In this document: piece after piece, positions 25,456 through 34,256 of the stretch
Layout: each line of letters opens with the position of its first letter
Numbering within the stretch: position 1 is the first letter of the stretch
From: Silicimonas sp963779765
GTDB lineage: Bacteria; Pseudomonadota; Alphaproteobacteria; Rhodobacterales; Rhodobacteraceae
DNA: 64,000 nucleotides
NCBI GenBank assembly: GCA_963779765.1
Contig: CAVZZP010000001.1
Coordinates: 744,001 to 808,000, forward strand
Reading direction: 5' to 3'
Made by a program: the position numbers and the translations under genes
Notes under the pieces: model-generated
Databases searched by the model: none
What the model was told of the DNA's origin: nothing
The model's input: the letters and a program-made list of their open reading frames with translations, nothing else

Positions 25456-27134
25456 GCTGTTTTCCTTATTCTTGCGTAACCGGCCAATTCTTCTGCCTTG
25501 CTGATGATGACACGGGCCCGGGCATCGAAAGAGTGGGTCTCGCGCATCGACAGCGCCAGCGCGCGTCTTTCGGCGCGGCGACCCTCGTCCTCTTCGGCTA
25601 TGGATCTCGCCGCCTCACGCACCTCATGCGCGTCGCGGACCTGGTGGACGAAGGGTGCGATGTCGTCAGGCAGCCAGGAGACCGGGTCGGTGATGACCGG
25701 CGTCCCGCAGGCGAGGGCGTCGAAAATGCGGTTGGACGGAATGCCGAGGCGGCTCATGTCGGGACGGTGATCGTTCAAGACGATCTGCGACGTCGCATAG
25801 ACTGCGCCAAGGTCGTCCTGCTCCAAACGCTCTCCTTTCGCGAAGTCGGCGGCCGGACTTTCGGCCCAGCCCCTGCCCCACAATTGCAGCGGCAGGCCCG
25901 CGCGCATTGCCTGACGCACGATAGGACGGCGAAACCGCTTCGAGATACCCACGAAGGTGGCGCCTTCGCGCAGGGCGCCTTCGTCGGGCAATCCCATGCG
26001 GGTCGCGTCGAAGGCCTGAGGCAGCAAGGTGACGAACTCGGGCCCGTAGATCGTGGCGATCTCGTCTTTCAGCGGCTGACCTGCCGCAAAGACATGGTCC
26101 GCACCCAGCGAATCCTGACGAAGCGCGCCTAGGTCGTCGGCATACAAGGCCCAGAACAGGGTCAGATGACCGAAGCGCCGCTCGTAGGAAGCATCGCCGC
26201 GCAGGACGATATCGATCTGGTCGCTTGGCCCCTGTGCATGCCAGTCCCGCACGGTGCGGATCTCGGCAGAGTGTCCGGCGCGCTCAAGGGCTTCGGCCAG
26301 AGAGACCGCGAATGCATGGTCGCCCCACGAGGCCTGGGCGCGCGGGTTGGGGACCGGCGTCTGGATGCGGAAAGACAAGGCTCCCTCGGCCGGGAGGGGA
26401 GCGATGTAGCGTAGGTAGGGTTCGATCGTCGCAGCCGCGAGAAACGCCGTCAGACCAAGGTCGTCGAAGGTCATTTCGCCGTAGCGCGCGATGATCTCGT
26501 CGCGCTTCTCCGAGAGGACGCAATTCTTGGCGTCCAGCCCCGTGATGGCGACAAGGCCCGACGGCGGTGTGTCGAACGTCCGGAGTTTCAGGTCCGGTCG
26601 GTAGTCGCGAAGGATCGGAAGAAGCTTCCAGACGTCCCCTGTCCACGAGCGGGTGACGCGGCGGTCCCAGTCGCGACGCGCGCCCGCCGAACTGAACGGC
26701 ACGCAATCGTGCATGAGTATCATTCCATCGGCGGCCATATGGCGTTCGGTGTTGATGAAGTCGTCCAGAAGGTATTCGAAGAGATGCATACCGTCGAGAA
26801 ACGCGAGGTCGATCGAGACGCCAAGTCGGTCCAGTAGACCCGACGCGAAGAAGGCTTCGCTCGTCGTCTGCTGGAGAATCGGCCCAGGCTTGCCCCCCAT
26901 TACATCAGCCTCGATCCGGAAAGCGGGATCGATGGCGAAGGAGAGACATTTCGAAAGCCCGAGGGACGCACCGCTTTCGGTCCCGATCTCAAGGTAGGTC
27001 TTCGGTTCGAGCCTTTGATGCAGCTCGTGAAGCAGCGCAAAATAGTGGGTCCGCCCCAGAACCGGAAAACCCTCTTCCGGCACGAGGTTCAACTCGTCCC
27101 GGATCTTGCCGATCAGCGTCGGGAAATGCGCCAT
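25452..27134 (-). CDS. Methyltransferase-like/glycosyltransferase fusion protein
   Basis: A 560-residue protein. Residues about 1-230 resemble a class I SAM methyltransferase of the Methyltransf_24 type (YLEIGTESGASLGLSK, then IDLAFLDGMHLFEYLLDDF and ILMHDC). Residues about 260-550 look like a CgeB/YkvP-type glycosyltransferase (GISKRFRRPIVRQAM, LQLWGRGW, LNDHRPDMSRLGIPSNRIFD, ALACGTPVITD). It would act on a surface glycan or protein, but substrates are unknown. It sits between lipoprotein genes inside the sdh operon and overlaps the downstream one by ATGA, so it is co-expressed with succinate dehydrogenase. Confidence 0.8.
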   Translation of the reverse strand: MAHFPTLIGKIRDELNLVPEEGFPVLGRTHYFALLHELHQRLEPKTYLEIGTESGASLGLSKCLSFAIDPAFRIEADVMGGKPGPILQQTTSEAFFASGLLDRLGVSIDLAFLDGMHLFEYLLDDFINTERHMAADGMILMHDCVPFSSAGARRDWDRRVTRSWTGDVWKLLPILRDYRPDLKLRTFDTPPSGLVAITGLDAKNCVLSEKRDEIIARYGEMTFDDLGLTAFLAAATIEPYLRYIAPLPAEGALSFRIQTPVPNPRAQASWGDHAFAVSLAEALERAGHSAEIRTVRDWHAQGPSDQIDIVLRGDASYERRFGHLTLFWALYADDLGALRQDSLGADHVFAAGQPLKDEIATIYGPEFVTLLPQAFDATRMGLPDEGALREGATFVGISKRFRRPIVRQAMRAGLPLQLWGRGWAESPAADFAKGERLEQDDLGAVYATSQIVLNDHRPDMSRLGIPSNRIFDALACGTPVITDPVSWLPDDIAPFVHQVRDAHEVREAARSIAEEDEGRRAERRALALSMRETHSFDARARVIISKAEELAGYARIRKTA

Positions 27135-27147
27135 GCTGCCTGCCCTC

Positions 27148-27429
27148 CTACCTCAGCACCAGCGGCCGGATCGGCCCCTGCCCGGTCTCCCGGCGCACGC
27201 AATCCTCGTAGACCTGGTAGGGGTCCAGACCGCGAAGGTAGTCGCTCGTCACCCCGACCTCGAGCCGCGAGCCGACCTTGCCACCCGTCCCGATGCCGAT
27301 GCCGATTTCTCCGGTGGGGCCCGTCGCGGCACGCGCCTTGTCCTCGCAGACCTCGGCGGCGCGTTCGGGCGACAGGGGGCCGCAAGCGGCAAGAAGCATG
27401 AGCGCCGGAAGAAGGATCGCGACTCTCAT
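27148..27429 (-). CDS. Small lipoprotein in the sdh operon
   Basis: A 93-residue lipoprotein: MRVAILLPALMLLAACG gives lipobox LAAC, followed by a Gly-rich segment (TGEIGIGIGTGGKVGSRLEVG) and a C-terminal DYLRGLDPYQVYEDCVRRETG with a conserved Cys. ATG 27429 overlaps the stop of the preceding lipoprotein gene (ATGA), which favours it over an ATG eleven codons upstream. It resembles uncharacterised Rhodobacteraceae lipoproteins. No function assigned. Confidence 0.78.
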   Translation of the reverse strand: MRVAILLPALMLLAACGPLSPERAAEVCEDKARAATGPTGEIGIGIGTGGKVGSRLEVGVTSDYLRGLDPYQVYEDCVRRETGQGPIRPLVLR

Positions 27430-27728
27430 TCCAGCAACGCCACGTTGTTCGCCGCTATACATGACTGCACCTCTTCCCGCGTCAGCATGTCCTGAACCAG
27501 CGCAACCGCCTCGATCGAGGGGCTGCGCGCGTCGTCAGTCGACAGGGTCAGCAGCTCGTCAAATTTCGCGTGGTCTCGGACGCAGGTCGCCACCGGCGCG
27601 CGTTCGACACCGGGCTGAAGCGTGACGAGCGTGGCCGAGGCGACAAGTTCGGCCCGCTCTTCGACCGTGGATTCCGGCTGTGGGGCGCAGGCAGAGAGCG
27701 CAAGGACGGCGATGACAGGAAGTCGCAT
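27426..27728 (-). CDS. Small lipoprotein directly after sdhA
   Basis: A 100-residue lipoprotein with lipobox ALSAC (Cys 14) and a helical mature part containing two more Cys (ATCVRDHAKFDELL and EVQSCIAANN). It overlaps the sdhA stop (TGATG) and the next lipoprotein (ATGA). It is a paralogue of the lipoprotein before sdhB, so the sdhA-sdhB interval is bracketed by related genes. Function unknown. Confidence 0.8.
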   Translation of the reverse strand: MRLPVIAVLALSACAPQPESTVEERAELVASATLVTLQPGVERAPVATCVRDHAKFDELLTLSTDDARSPSIEAVALVQDMLTREEVQSCIAANNVALLE

Positions 27729-29535
27729 CAGTAGACCCTCGCCTTGGGCGCGATCCGTTTCAGGTCGATCCCGCCTTCGTCGCTCGTCGTCAGCGGGTCG
27801 AGGTGGACCGGGCGATAGTCCAGTCGGACGTTGGCGCCCTCCACCCAGGCAAGGGTGTGCTTGCGCCAGGTCTGATCGTCGCGGTCGGGATAGTCCTCGT
27901 GCGCATGAGCCCCGCGCGAATTCCTTCCGCGCCTCGGCGCTGACGATGGTCGCAAGCGCGTTCGGCATCAGGTTCGCCAGCTCCAATGTCTCCATCAGGT
28001 CGCTGTTCCAGATCATGCTCCGGTCGGTCACCTTGATGTCGTCCATCTTGCGCGCGACGGCGTCCATCTTCTCGACGCCCTCGGCAAGTGTCTTGTCGGT
28101 GCGGAACACTGCCGCATCGGCCTGCATCGTCTTCTGCATCTCGAGCCTCAAGTCGGCCGTGGGGACCGTTCCGTCAGCATGGCGGAAACGGTCGAAACGG
28201 TCGAGCGCGGCGTCGATCGAGGCCTGATTGAGCGACGGATTGCCGCCGGTGCGGTCCACGACCTGCCCGGCCCGGATGGCGGCCGCGCGGCCGAACACAA
28301 CGAGGTCGATCAGGCTGTTGGACCCAAGCCGGTTCGCGCCATGCACGCTCGCGCAGCCCGCCTCGCCCACGGCCATCAGGCCGGGCGCTGTCCGTTCAGG
28401 GTTCTCGCCGTCGGCGTTCAGCACCTCGCCCCAATAGTTCGTGGGAATGCCGCCCATGTTGTAGTGGACGGTCGGAATCACCGGGAATCGGTTCCTTCGT
28501 CAGGTCGACTCCCGCGAAGATCTTGGCCAACTCGCTGATGCCCGGCAGGCGCTCGTGCAGCGTCTCGGGCGGAAGGTGATTAAGGTGCAGGTGGATATGG
28601 TCGCCCTCGGCGCCCACGCCCCTGCCCTCGCGGATTTCAAGCGTCATGCAGCGCGAGACGACGTCACGCGACGCCAGGTCCTTGTAGGTCGGCGCATAGC
28701 GTTCCATGAACCGCTCGCCTTCCGAGTTGGTCAGGTAACCGCCCTCGCCTCGCGCTCCTTCGGTGATCAGGCACCCCGACCCGTAGATGCCGGTCGGGTG
28801 GAACTGCACGAACTCCATGTCCTGAAGAGGCAGCCCCGCACGCGCCACCATCCCGTTGCCATCGCCGGTGCAGGTGTGGGCGCTGGTCGCGCTGAAATAG
28901 GCGCGGCCGTATCCGCCGGTGGCCAGCACCGTCATCTTGGCGTTGAAGACGTGGATGGATCCGTCGTCGAGGCACCACGCCACGACGCCCTGGCACGTGC
29001 CGTCCTCGGCCATGATGAGATCCAGCGCGAAGTACTCGATGAAAAACTCCGCGTTGTTCTTCAGCGACTGGCCGTAGAGCGTATGCAGGATCGCGTGACC
29101 GGTCCGGTCCGCCGCAGCGCATGTCCGTTGGACTGGTGGACCTTCGCCGTACTCGGTGGTGTGGCCGCCGAAGGGCCGCTGGTAGATCCGTCCTTCTTCG
29201 GTGCGCGAGAAAGGCACGCCGTAGTGTTCGAGCTCGTAGACCGCCTTCGGAGCCTCCCGCGCGAGGTATTCCATCGCGTCTGTGTCGCCCAGCCAGTCCG
29301 ACCCTTTCACGGTGTCGTACATGTGCCACTGCCAGTGATCGGGACCCATGTTGCCCAGGGACGCCGCAATGCCGCCCTGCGCCGCCACGGTATGCGACCG
29401 CGTCGGGAAGACCTTGGTGATGCAGGCCGTCCGCAATCCCTGCTCGGCCATGCCGAGCGTCGCGCGAAGGCCGGATCCGCCCGCGCCGATGACGATGCAG
29501 TCGTACTCGTGTGTCTCGTAGTCGTAAGCGGCCAT
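27728..29535 (-). CDS. sdhA: Succinate dehydrogenase flavoprotein subunit (two frameshifts)
   Basis: Oxidises succinate to fumarate with covalently bound FAD. GAGGSGLRATLGMAEQGL is the Rossmann motif, RSHTVAAQGG has the FAD-linking His, and HYNMGGIPTNYWGEV belongs to the active site region. Two one-base insertions break it: near 28481 the minus strand reads CCCGGTGATT where CCCGTGATT (PVIPTVHYN) is needed, and near 27919 GGAATTCGC stands for GGAATCGC (KESRGAHAHEDYPDRDDQTW). Restored length is 601 residues, normal for SdhA. Because the enzyme is central to aerobic growth, read errors are more likely than mutation. It is followed directly by lipoprotein genes. Confidence 0.95.
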
Positions 29536-29544
29536 GTCTTTACC

Positions 29545-29916
29545 TCAGAGCGCGAGCTTGGCGATGGCGAAAATGCCGACGGCGGCGGCAACGTAGGACA
29601 GCACCGTCGTCAGGATGATCGCCCATTCCCGTCCGGGCTGGCCGACGTAGTCTTCTATCACAACCTGGATGCCGTTCTTGAAATGCATGAACCCGGTCAC
29701 GATCATCAGCGCCGCCACGATCGCCGGAAAGGGTCGGGAGAAATAGGCGATGACTTCGAGATGGGGACGCCCGAGCATCGGACCGAAGGTGAAAACGAAC
29801 AACGGCGTCAGAAGCAGGAGCGCCACGCTCGACTTCGTCATCGCCCAGTGCCGTTCGGTGCCCTCGCGGGCCGAACCATGACCCGTCGCGCGTTTGAGAT
29901 CGGTCAGGTAGGACAT
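29545..29916 (-). CDS. sdhD: Succinate dehydrogenase membrane anchor subunit SdhD
   Basis: A 123-residue protein with three helices (VALLLLTPLFVFTFG, AIVAALMIVTGFMHF and the C-terminal AIILTTVLSYVAAAVGIFAIA). GTERHWAMTKSSVALL and the HFKNGIQVVIEDYV segment with its heme-region His and Asp-Tyr fit SdhD. ATG 29916 is chosen since GAGGAGA lies at ideal distance; a GTG at 29931 overlapping sdhC is the alternative. Confidence 0.92.
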   Translation of the reverse strand: MSYLTDLKRATGHGSAREGTERHWAMTKSSVALLLLTPLFVFTFGPMLGRPHLEVIAYFSRPFPAIVAALMIVTGFMHFKNGIQVVIEDYVGQPGREWAIILTTVLSYVAAAVGIFAIAKLAL

Positions 29917-29927
29917 CTTGTCTCTCC

Positions 29928-30317
29928 TCACACGGCCAGGACTGTCAGGATCGTCATGGCGACCGAGGCGACGATGACCACTATCCCAAGCCGCTCGGCG
30001 GTTTCGATTTCAAGCCCGCGCCCGCTGTCCCAATAGAGATGCCTCAGTCCCGCCAGCGCGTGGTACCAAAGTGCCCAGGCCGACACGACCATGACGAGGT
30101 CGCCGAGGAAGGACGTGATCACGCCGTCGGCCCTCGCAAACGCTTCGGGCGACGTTGCCGCGGCGAGGAACCACCAAACGACAAGGATGGCCGCCACGCC
30201 AAGGCCCGTCCCGGCGATCCGGTTGGCGATGGACGTCATCGAAGTGATCTGAGGCCTGTAGTAAGGCCCGATCATGAACGGAGAGAGGGGTCGCTTGCCT
30301 CTGAGGTCGTCAGCCAT
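29928..30317 (-). CDS. sdhC: Succinate dehydrogenase cytochrome b556 subunit
   Basis: A 129-residue three-helix subunit. KRPLSPFMIGPYYRPQITSM is the usual start; TSIANRIAGTG corresponds to the S-I-x-H-R-x-T-G quinone-site motif with Asn in place of the first His, and the heme-ligand region is WYHALAGLRHLYWD. It is the first gene of the sdh operon. Its upstream region (30318-30481) holds the paired palindromes shared with sucC. Confidence 0.93.
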   Translation of the reverse strand: MADDLRGKRPLSPFMIGPYYRPQITSMTSIANRIAGTGLGVAAILVVWWFLAAATSPEAFARADGVITSFLGDLVMVVSAWALWYHALAGLRHLYWDSGRGLEIETAERLGIVVIVASVAMTILTVLAV

Positions 30318-30434
30318 GTCTCCAGCTCCTTCTGGCGGCGGCGTTGGGTTGTCATAGCACTGTCGTCGGCCATGTCACGCCTCTGCGGCGCCGCAGCGCA
30401 GCAAATATCGCTAACAATCGCGGGAATTTCAGAC

Positions 30435-30467
30435 TTGTGATCACACGCAGAATTCCTGCGATCACAA
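30435..30467 (-). promoter_or_regulatory. Paired palindromic operator upstream of sdhC
   Basis: TGTGATCACA at 30436-30445 is a perfect 10-bp palindrome and TGCGATCACA at 30457-30466 is a one-mismatch copy, with centres 21 bp apart. The same arrangement is found upstream of sucC. It lies about 120-150 bases before the sdhC start codon. A GntR- or CRP-fold regulator of the TCA cycle is the likely type of ligand. The GAATTC between the boxes may itself carry a read error. Confidence 0.65.
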
Positions 30468-30481
30468 AACCACTCGTCTCG

Positions 30482-31513
30482 TTACAGAGGCATCAGTGCC
30501 CAATAGTCGAGGTCGAGAAGAACGCCCGGCAGGTATTTCCCTGTCTCCGTCCGCAGCTGCCCCACAGACGCCTCTGGCTTGTGAGCGACAAGACGCAGGC
30601 GCAGCGCGCCCACCCCCGGCGCCGCGGTGGTCGCCTTGCCAAGAACCTCGGACCAGGCGCAGACCGTATCGCCCGCGAAGAGAGGGCCGACATGCGCCCC
30701 GCCGTTCAGCGCCACGAGGATCTGCGCATTCGCAAGACCGTTGAACGACAGCGCCCGAGCCAGGCTGATGACGTGTCCGCCATAGATAAGGCGGCGTCCG
30801 TCGTCGCGGTGCGTGGCGTCGAAATGGACCTTCGCCGTGTTCTGCCAGAGACGCGTCGCGAGCATGTGCTCGGCCTCCTCGACGGTGACGCGATCGACGT
30901 GGTCGATGATCTCGCCGACCTCGTAGTCGCCCCACCTGTGCGGCTCACCTGCAAGAGCGAAGTCGTAACGCGTGAAGTCCAGCCCCCTCGGAATGACAAG
31001 CTGGTCGGCACTGACGCTCGTCGCCAGCGTGGGCACGCTTGGTTCCGGTACGGATGCATCTGCGTCCCGCTTCCGGACCATGACCCACCGGACATATTCC
31101 AACACGGGATCACCCTTCCCGGCCCATCCTGTCGTACGCACCCAGACCACACCCGTGGTTCCGTTCGAGTTCTCCTTGAGCCCGATCACCTCTGAGGTCG
31201 CGGTCAACGTCTCGCCCGCCACCACGGGCCTCAGCCATCGCCCTTCGGCATATCCGAGGTTCGCCACCGCATTCAGCGAGATGTCCGGAACCGTCTTTCC
31301 GAACACCGTGTGAAACACCAGCAGGTCGTCAAGGACGCCGCGTGGCAGACCGCAGGACTCGGCGAAATCGTCCGAAGAATGGATCGCGTGTCGCTGCGGA
31401 TAAAGCGCATGGTAGATCGCACGCTCGCCTCCGCTGAGGGTTCGCGGCACGGCGTGGCGAATCGTCTCGCCAAGCCTGTAGTCCTCGAAGAACCGGCCCG
31501 GATTCGTCTTCAC
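30482..31513 (-). CDS. mch: Mesaconyl-CoA hydratase
   Basis: A 343-residue double hot-dog (MaoC-like) hydratase that adds water to mesaconyl-CoA to give beta-methylmalyl-CoA in the ethylmalonyl-CoA pathway. Opening MKTNPGRFFEDYRLGETIRH and DDLLVFHTVFGKTVPDISLN match Mch, and the second domain has FDATHRDDGRRLIYGGHVIS. GTG 31513 gives the exact family length and is preceded by GGAG. One base separates it from the stop of the NnrU gene. With Mcl2 three genes away on the same operon, the assignment is strong. Confidence 0.93.
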   Translation of the reverse strand: MKTNPGRFFEDYRLGETIRHAVPRTLSGGERAIYHALYPQRHAIHSSDDFAESCGLPRGVLDDLLVFHTVFGKTVPDISLNAVANLGYAEGRWLRPVVAGETLTATSEVIGLKENSNGTTGVVWVRTTGWAGKGDPVLEYVRWVMVRKRDADASVPEPSVPTLATSVSADQLVIPRGLDFTRYDFALAGEPHRWGDYEVGEIIDHVDRVTVEEAEHMLATRLWQNTAKVHFDATHRDDGRRLIYGGHVISLARALSFNGLANAQILVALNGGAHVGPLFAGDTVCAWSEVLGKATTAAPGVGALRLRLVAHKPEASVGQLRTETGKYLPGVLLDLDYWALMPL

Positions 31514-31514
31514 C

Positions 31515-32075
31515 TCAGGCTCCGAAGGGAGAGTAGCCCAGCCACGCATGGATCGCGGCGATCACGCCGTAAACGACCAGTGTGATTACGGCGAGCCGGA
31601 TGTCGCCCGCCCGGCTTCCGCCCTGGTAGGGGACGTATTCGTGACTGCCCCAATTCACGAGGACCATCTCGAGAAGGGCCCAGACGATCAAGCCGCCGAA
31701 CAGGATGAAGGACGCTACGTCGCCGTTCACCAGAAGATGCGCGACACCCCAGACGATCAGACCCGTCAGCATCGGATGCCGCAACTTTCCACGCAGGCGG
31801 CTTTTCGAATTGCCGACTCCGAACAGCGCCACAGCAACGAGCATGAGCAGATTGTTGATCCCGACCATCGCTGAGGTCCGGCCCCAGTAGACCGCGCCGT
31901 CAGCCGACCGATAGCCCAGCACCATCAGAACCACCGACAAGAGGATGACAGCAGCGATCAGCCCCTTTGATCCGTCGCCCATCTTCTCCTGAAGGGCAGC
32001 GCGCGCGCCGGGGGCAAGCCGTTTCACCAGGTGGGCGCCAGCCCACAGCAACAGTCCGAGGATGAGTAGTGTCAT
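31515..32075 (-). CDS. NnrU-family membrane protein
   Basis: A 186-residue integral membrane protein with about five or six helices and family blocks GLLLWAGAHLVKRLAPG, LRGKLRHPMLTGLIVWGVAHLLVNGD and WALLEMVLVNWGSHEY. NnrU-related proteins (isoprenylcysteine-methyltransferase fold) occur in denitrification and beta-carotene-related contexts; none of those genes is nearby. It is fixed between mcl2 and mch by tight overlaps, as in related genomes, and its role there is unknown. Confidence 0.87.
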   Translation of the reverse strand: MTLLILGLLLWAGAHLVKRLAPGARAALQEKMGDGSKGLIAAVILLSVVLMVLGYRSADGAVYWGRTSAMVGINNLLMLVAVALFGVGNSKSRLRGKLRHPMLTGLIVWGVAHLLVNGDVASFILFGGLIVWALLEMVLVNWGSHEYVPYQGGSRAGDIRLAVITLVVYGVIAAIHAWLGYSPFGA

Positions 32076-32917
32076 GGTTCCGATCTTTCCCGGATCGCGT
32101 TGGCTCGCGCAAGGACGGCTTTCGCGGTCTCGACATGAAGGTTCTCGACGATCCTGCCGTCCACGACCGCCACGGCCTGACCTTCGGCAAGTGCTGCCTC
32201 ATAGGCGGCGATCTGGCGCCGGGCGAGGTCGATCTGGTCCGGAGATGGGGCGAAGACCCGGTTGGCGGCCTCGACCTGCGAGGGGTGGATCAAGGACTTC
32301 CCGTCCATTCCAAGCGCGCGTCCCTGCATGGCTTCGATCTCGAACCCCTCTTCATCCTTGAAGGCGTTGTAGACCCCGTCGATGCAGACGATGCCCTCGG
32401 CCCGCGCCGCGAGCAGGCACAACTGGATCGCCGTCATCATCGCCGAGCGGTCGCCGCCCGTCTCGCAGCCGATGTCCTTGGCAAGGTCGTTCGTCCCGAG
32501 GACGAACCCCTCGACGCCAGGTGTGCCGGCGATCTCTATAGCCTTCAGCGCGCCGCGCGGAGTCTCCATCATGCACCACACCGGCAGGCCGGGCGTCAGG
32601 GCGGACAGCGCCTCGATCTGTGACCGCGACTCGGCCTTGGGGATCAGCACACCGTCGCAGTCCATCGCCGCGACGGCCCGCGCGTCCTCCTGTCCCCAGG
32701 CTGTTTCCAGCCCGTTGATACGGACCAGGCGCGCCCGGTGACCATAGCCGCCCAATGCAAGTTCCGACCGCAGCGTCTCGCGCGCCGCGACCTTCTCGTC
32801 CGGCGCGACGGCATCCTCGAGGTCGAAGATCAGCGCGTCGACGGGCAAACTCCGCGCCTTGTCCAACGCACGAGGCTTCGACCCTGGGATATAAAGCACT
32901 GACCTGTACAGGCGCAT
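32072..32917 (-). CDS. mcl2: CoA-ester lyase/thioesterase family protein, probable (3S)-malyl-CoA thioesterase
   Basis: A 281-residue HpcH/HpaI (CitE-like) TIM-barrel protein: RSVLYIPGSKPRALDKA, LIFDLEDAVAPDEK (metal-binding Glu/Asp), GVLIPKAES, CMMETPRGAL and FVLGTNDLAKDIG. In Rhodobacter sphaeroides the homologue next to mch is Mcl2, which hydrolyses (3S)-malyl-CoA to malate at the end of the ethylmalonyl-CoA pathway. The shorter length than Mcl1 lyase (about 320) and the mch neighbourhood favour Mcl2. ATG 32917 leads the three-gene unit mcl2-nnrU-mch. Confidence 0.85.
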   Translation of the reverse strand: MRLYRSVLYIPGSKPRALDKARSLPVDALIFDLEDAVAPDEKVAARETLRSELALGGYGHRARLVRINGLETAWGQEDARAVAAMDCDGVLIPKAESRSQIEALSALTPGLPVWCMMETPRGALKAIEIAGTPGVEGFVLGTNDLAKDIGCETGGDRSAMMTAIQLCLLAARAEGIVCIDGVYNAFKDEEGFEIEAMQGRALGMDGKSLIHPSQVEAANRVFAPSPDQIDLARRQIAAYEAALAEGQAVAVVDGRIVENLHVETAKAVLARANAIRERSEP

Positions 32918-33204
32918 CGAGACAAATCCTCAGCAACAAAATTGCGCGGAACCTGCGCCGTGACGCATCTTTCCGCAAGGCAATTCACGCCGCAACGCAA
33001 AATCACGACAATCTTCCGCAAATTCCCTGTCGTTGCTTCCGCATGGAAGATGCGGCGCTTCCCCACGCAAGCGTTGCCTGAGCCGGGACGCAGCGCACGA
33101 AGGGTTAACCTCATTTTCGTTTTCCATTCTCAAGGTGGTCACGCTTCGCCCCCAAGACCTCGGGGCCTCATCCGAGGGGACAGCCGTCCTCTGAAAGGAC
33201 AGAG
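32918..33204. other. Intergenic region with TTGCG-type repeats
   Basis: This 287-base gap lies between the divergent mcl2 unit and a secreted-protein gene. Between about 32940 and 33025 there are several CCGCAA/TTGCGG and ACGCAA half-sites (minus-strand TTTGCGTTGCGG and TTTGCGGAAG), which could be sites for a short-chain-acyl-CoA type regulator such as PccR/RamB relatives. That link is inference. The plus-strand gene has the leader AAAGGACAGAG. Confidence 0.35.
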
Positions 33205-33507
33205 ATGAACACAAAGCTTGCCACCCTCGCGCTCGCAGCCCTCCTGCCGTCCGCCGCCATTGCGCAATCGCAGAACTGCGCGAGTCGGGACGCCGTGCTG
33301 GAACGGCTTTCCTCCCGTTACGGCGAAAGCCGCCAGTCGATCGGAATGGCGACGCAAGGCCGCGTGATGGAAGTCTACGCCTCGCTTGAAACGGGGACCT
33401 GGACGATCACCGTCACGCTGCCGAACGGCATCACCTGCCTCGTCGCCAGCGGACAAGCGTATGAGCCGCTCGACGAGCCGCGCGAACCCTCCGGCGTCCC
33501 CAGCTAG
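33205..33507 (+). CDS. Small secreted protein of unknown function
   Basis: A 100-residue protein with a signal peptide (MNTKLATLALAALLPSAAIA) and a mature part with two Cys (QNCASRDAVLERLSSRYGES and GITCLVASG), probably joined by a disulfide. The C-x-SRD-x-V-L-E-R-L pattern is common among uncharacterised Rhodobacteraceae periplasmic proteins. Its TAG stop shares CTAG with the convergent transporter gene. Confidence 0.8.
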   Translation: MNTKLATLALAALLPSAAIAQSQNCASRDAVLERLSSRYGESRQSIGMATQGRVMEVYASLETGTWTITVTLPNGITCLVASGQAYEPLDEPREPSGVPS

Positions 33508-34256
33508 GTCAGCGCATCCCAGATCAGCTTTCCGCCGGTCAGCGTCAGCAGCAGGTAGGTGATCCCGAAGTAGACCCGTTCGGGGATCGCATCGTGTGCC
33601 TTGACCCCGATGAGCACGCCCACGAGAGCCGCCGGCCACAGGTAAAGGCCGGCCATCAGCGACGCTTCCGAGAAGATGCCCAGATAGGCGTAGGGGATCG
33701 CCTTCGCGGCGTTCAGTACCCAGAAGACGACGACGGTACTGGCCTGGTACTCGGTCTTGGTGATCGGCCGCGACAGCAGGTACACGGCTGCGGGCGGACC
33801 GCCTGCATGGCTGATGAAGCTGGTGAATCCCGCCGCCGCGCCGGCGATGAAGCCCGCTACAGGACCCGCCGGTCTGGCGCTCGCCGCGATCCATCCATAG
33901 CCGCGCGCCAGTTGGAAGGCGACGAAGCTGACGGCGAGAACCCCGATCAACAGCTTGAGGACGTCCGGATTCGCGCTGTTCCAGAACAGCGCCCCGATGA
34001 CCACGCCGGGTAGGCCGCCCAGGACCAGAACGCGCACCGCCGACGCCGACCACTTGCCCCAATAGGCTTTCAGCGCGGCGACATCCATGACCATGAGCAA
34101 CGGCAGCATGATCCCCACGGCCAGTTCCGGCGGCAGGATCAGCGCCAGGATCGGCGTCGCCGCAAAGGCCGCGCCCGATCCGAACCCGCCCTTCGAGATG
34201 CCCGCGAAAATGACCGCCGGGATGGCCACGGCGAAGAAGGTCGCATCGAAGATCAT
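33504..34256 (-). CDS. Sulfite exporter TauE/SafE-family permease
   Basis: A membrane protein of about 250 residues, the second TauE/SafE relative in the window. The two Gly-rich repeats are IFAGISKGGFGSGAAFAATPI and AGAAAGFTSFISHAGGPPAAVYLL. It differs in sequence from the protein at 6172, so it is not a recent duplicate. Start is ATG 34256 (GTG 34262 is possible), with GGAAG upstream. Substrate unknown. It is divergent from mdh. Confidence 0.86.
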   Translation of the reverse strand: MIFDATFFAVAIPAVIFAGISKGGFGSGAAFAATPILALILPPELAVGIMLPLLMVMDVAALKAYWGKWSASAVRVLVLGGLPGVVIGALFWNSANPDVLKLLIGVLAVSFVAFQLARGYGWIAASARPAGPVAGFIAGAAAGFTSFISHAGGPPAAVYLLSRPITKTEYQASTVVVFWVLNAAKAIPYAYLGIFSEASLMAGLYLWPAALVGVLIGVKAHDAIPERVYFGITYLLLTLTGGKLIWDALT

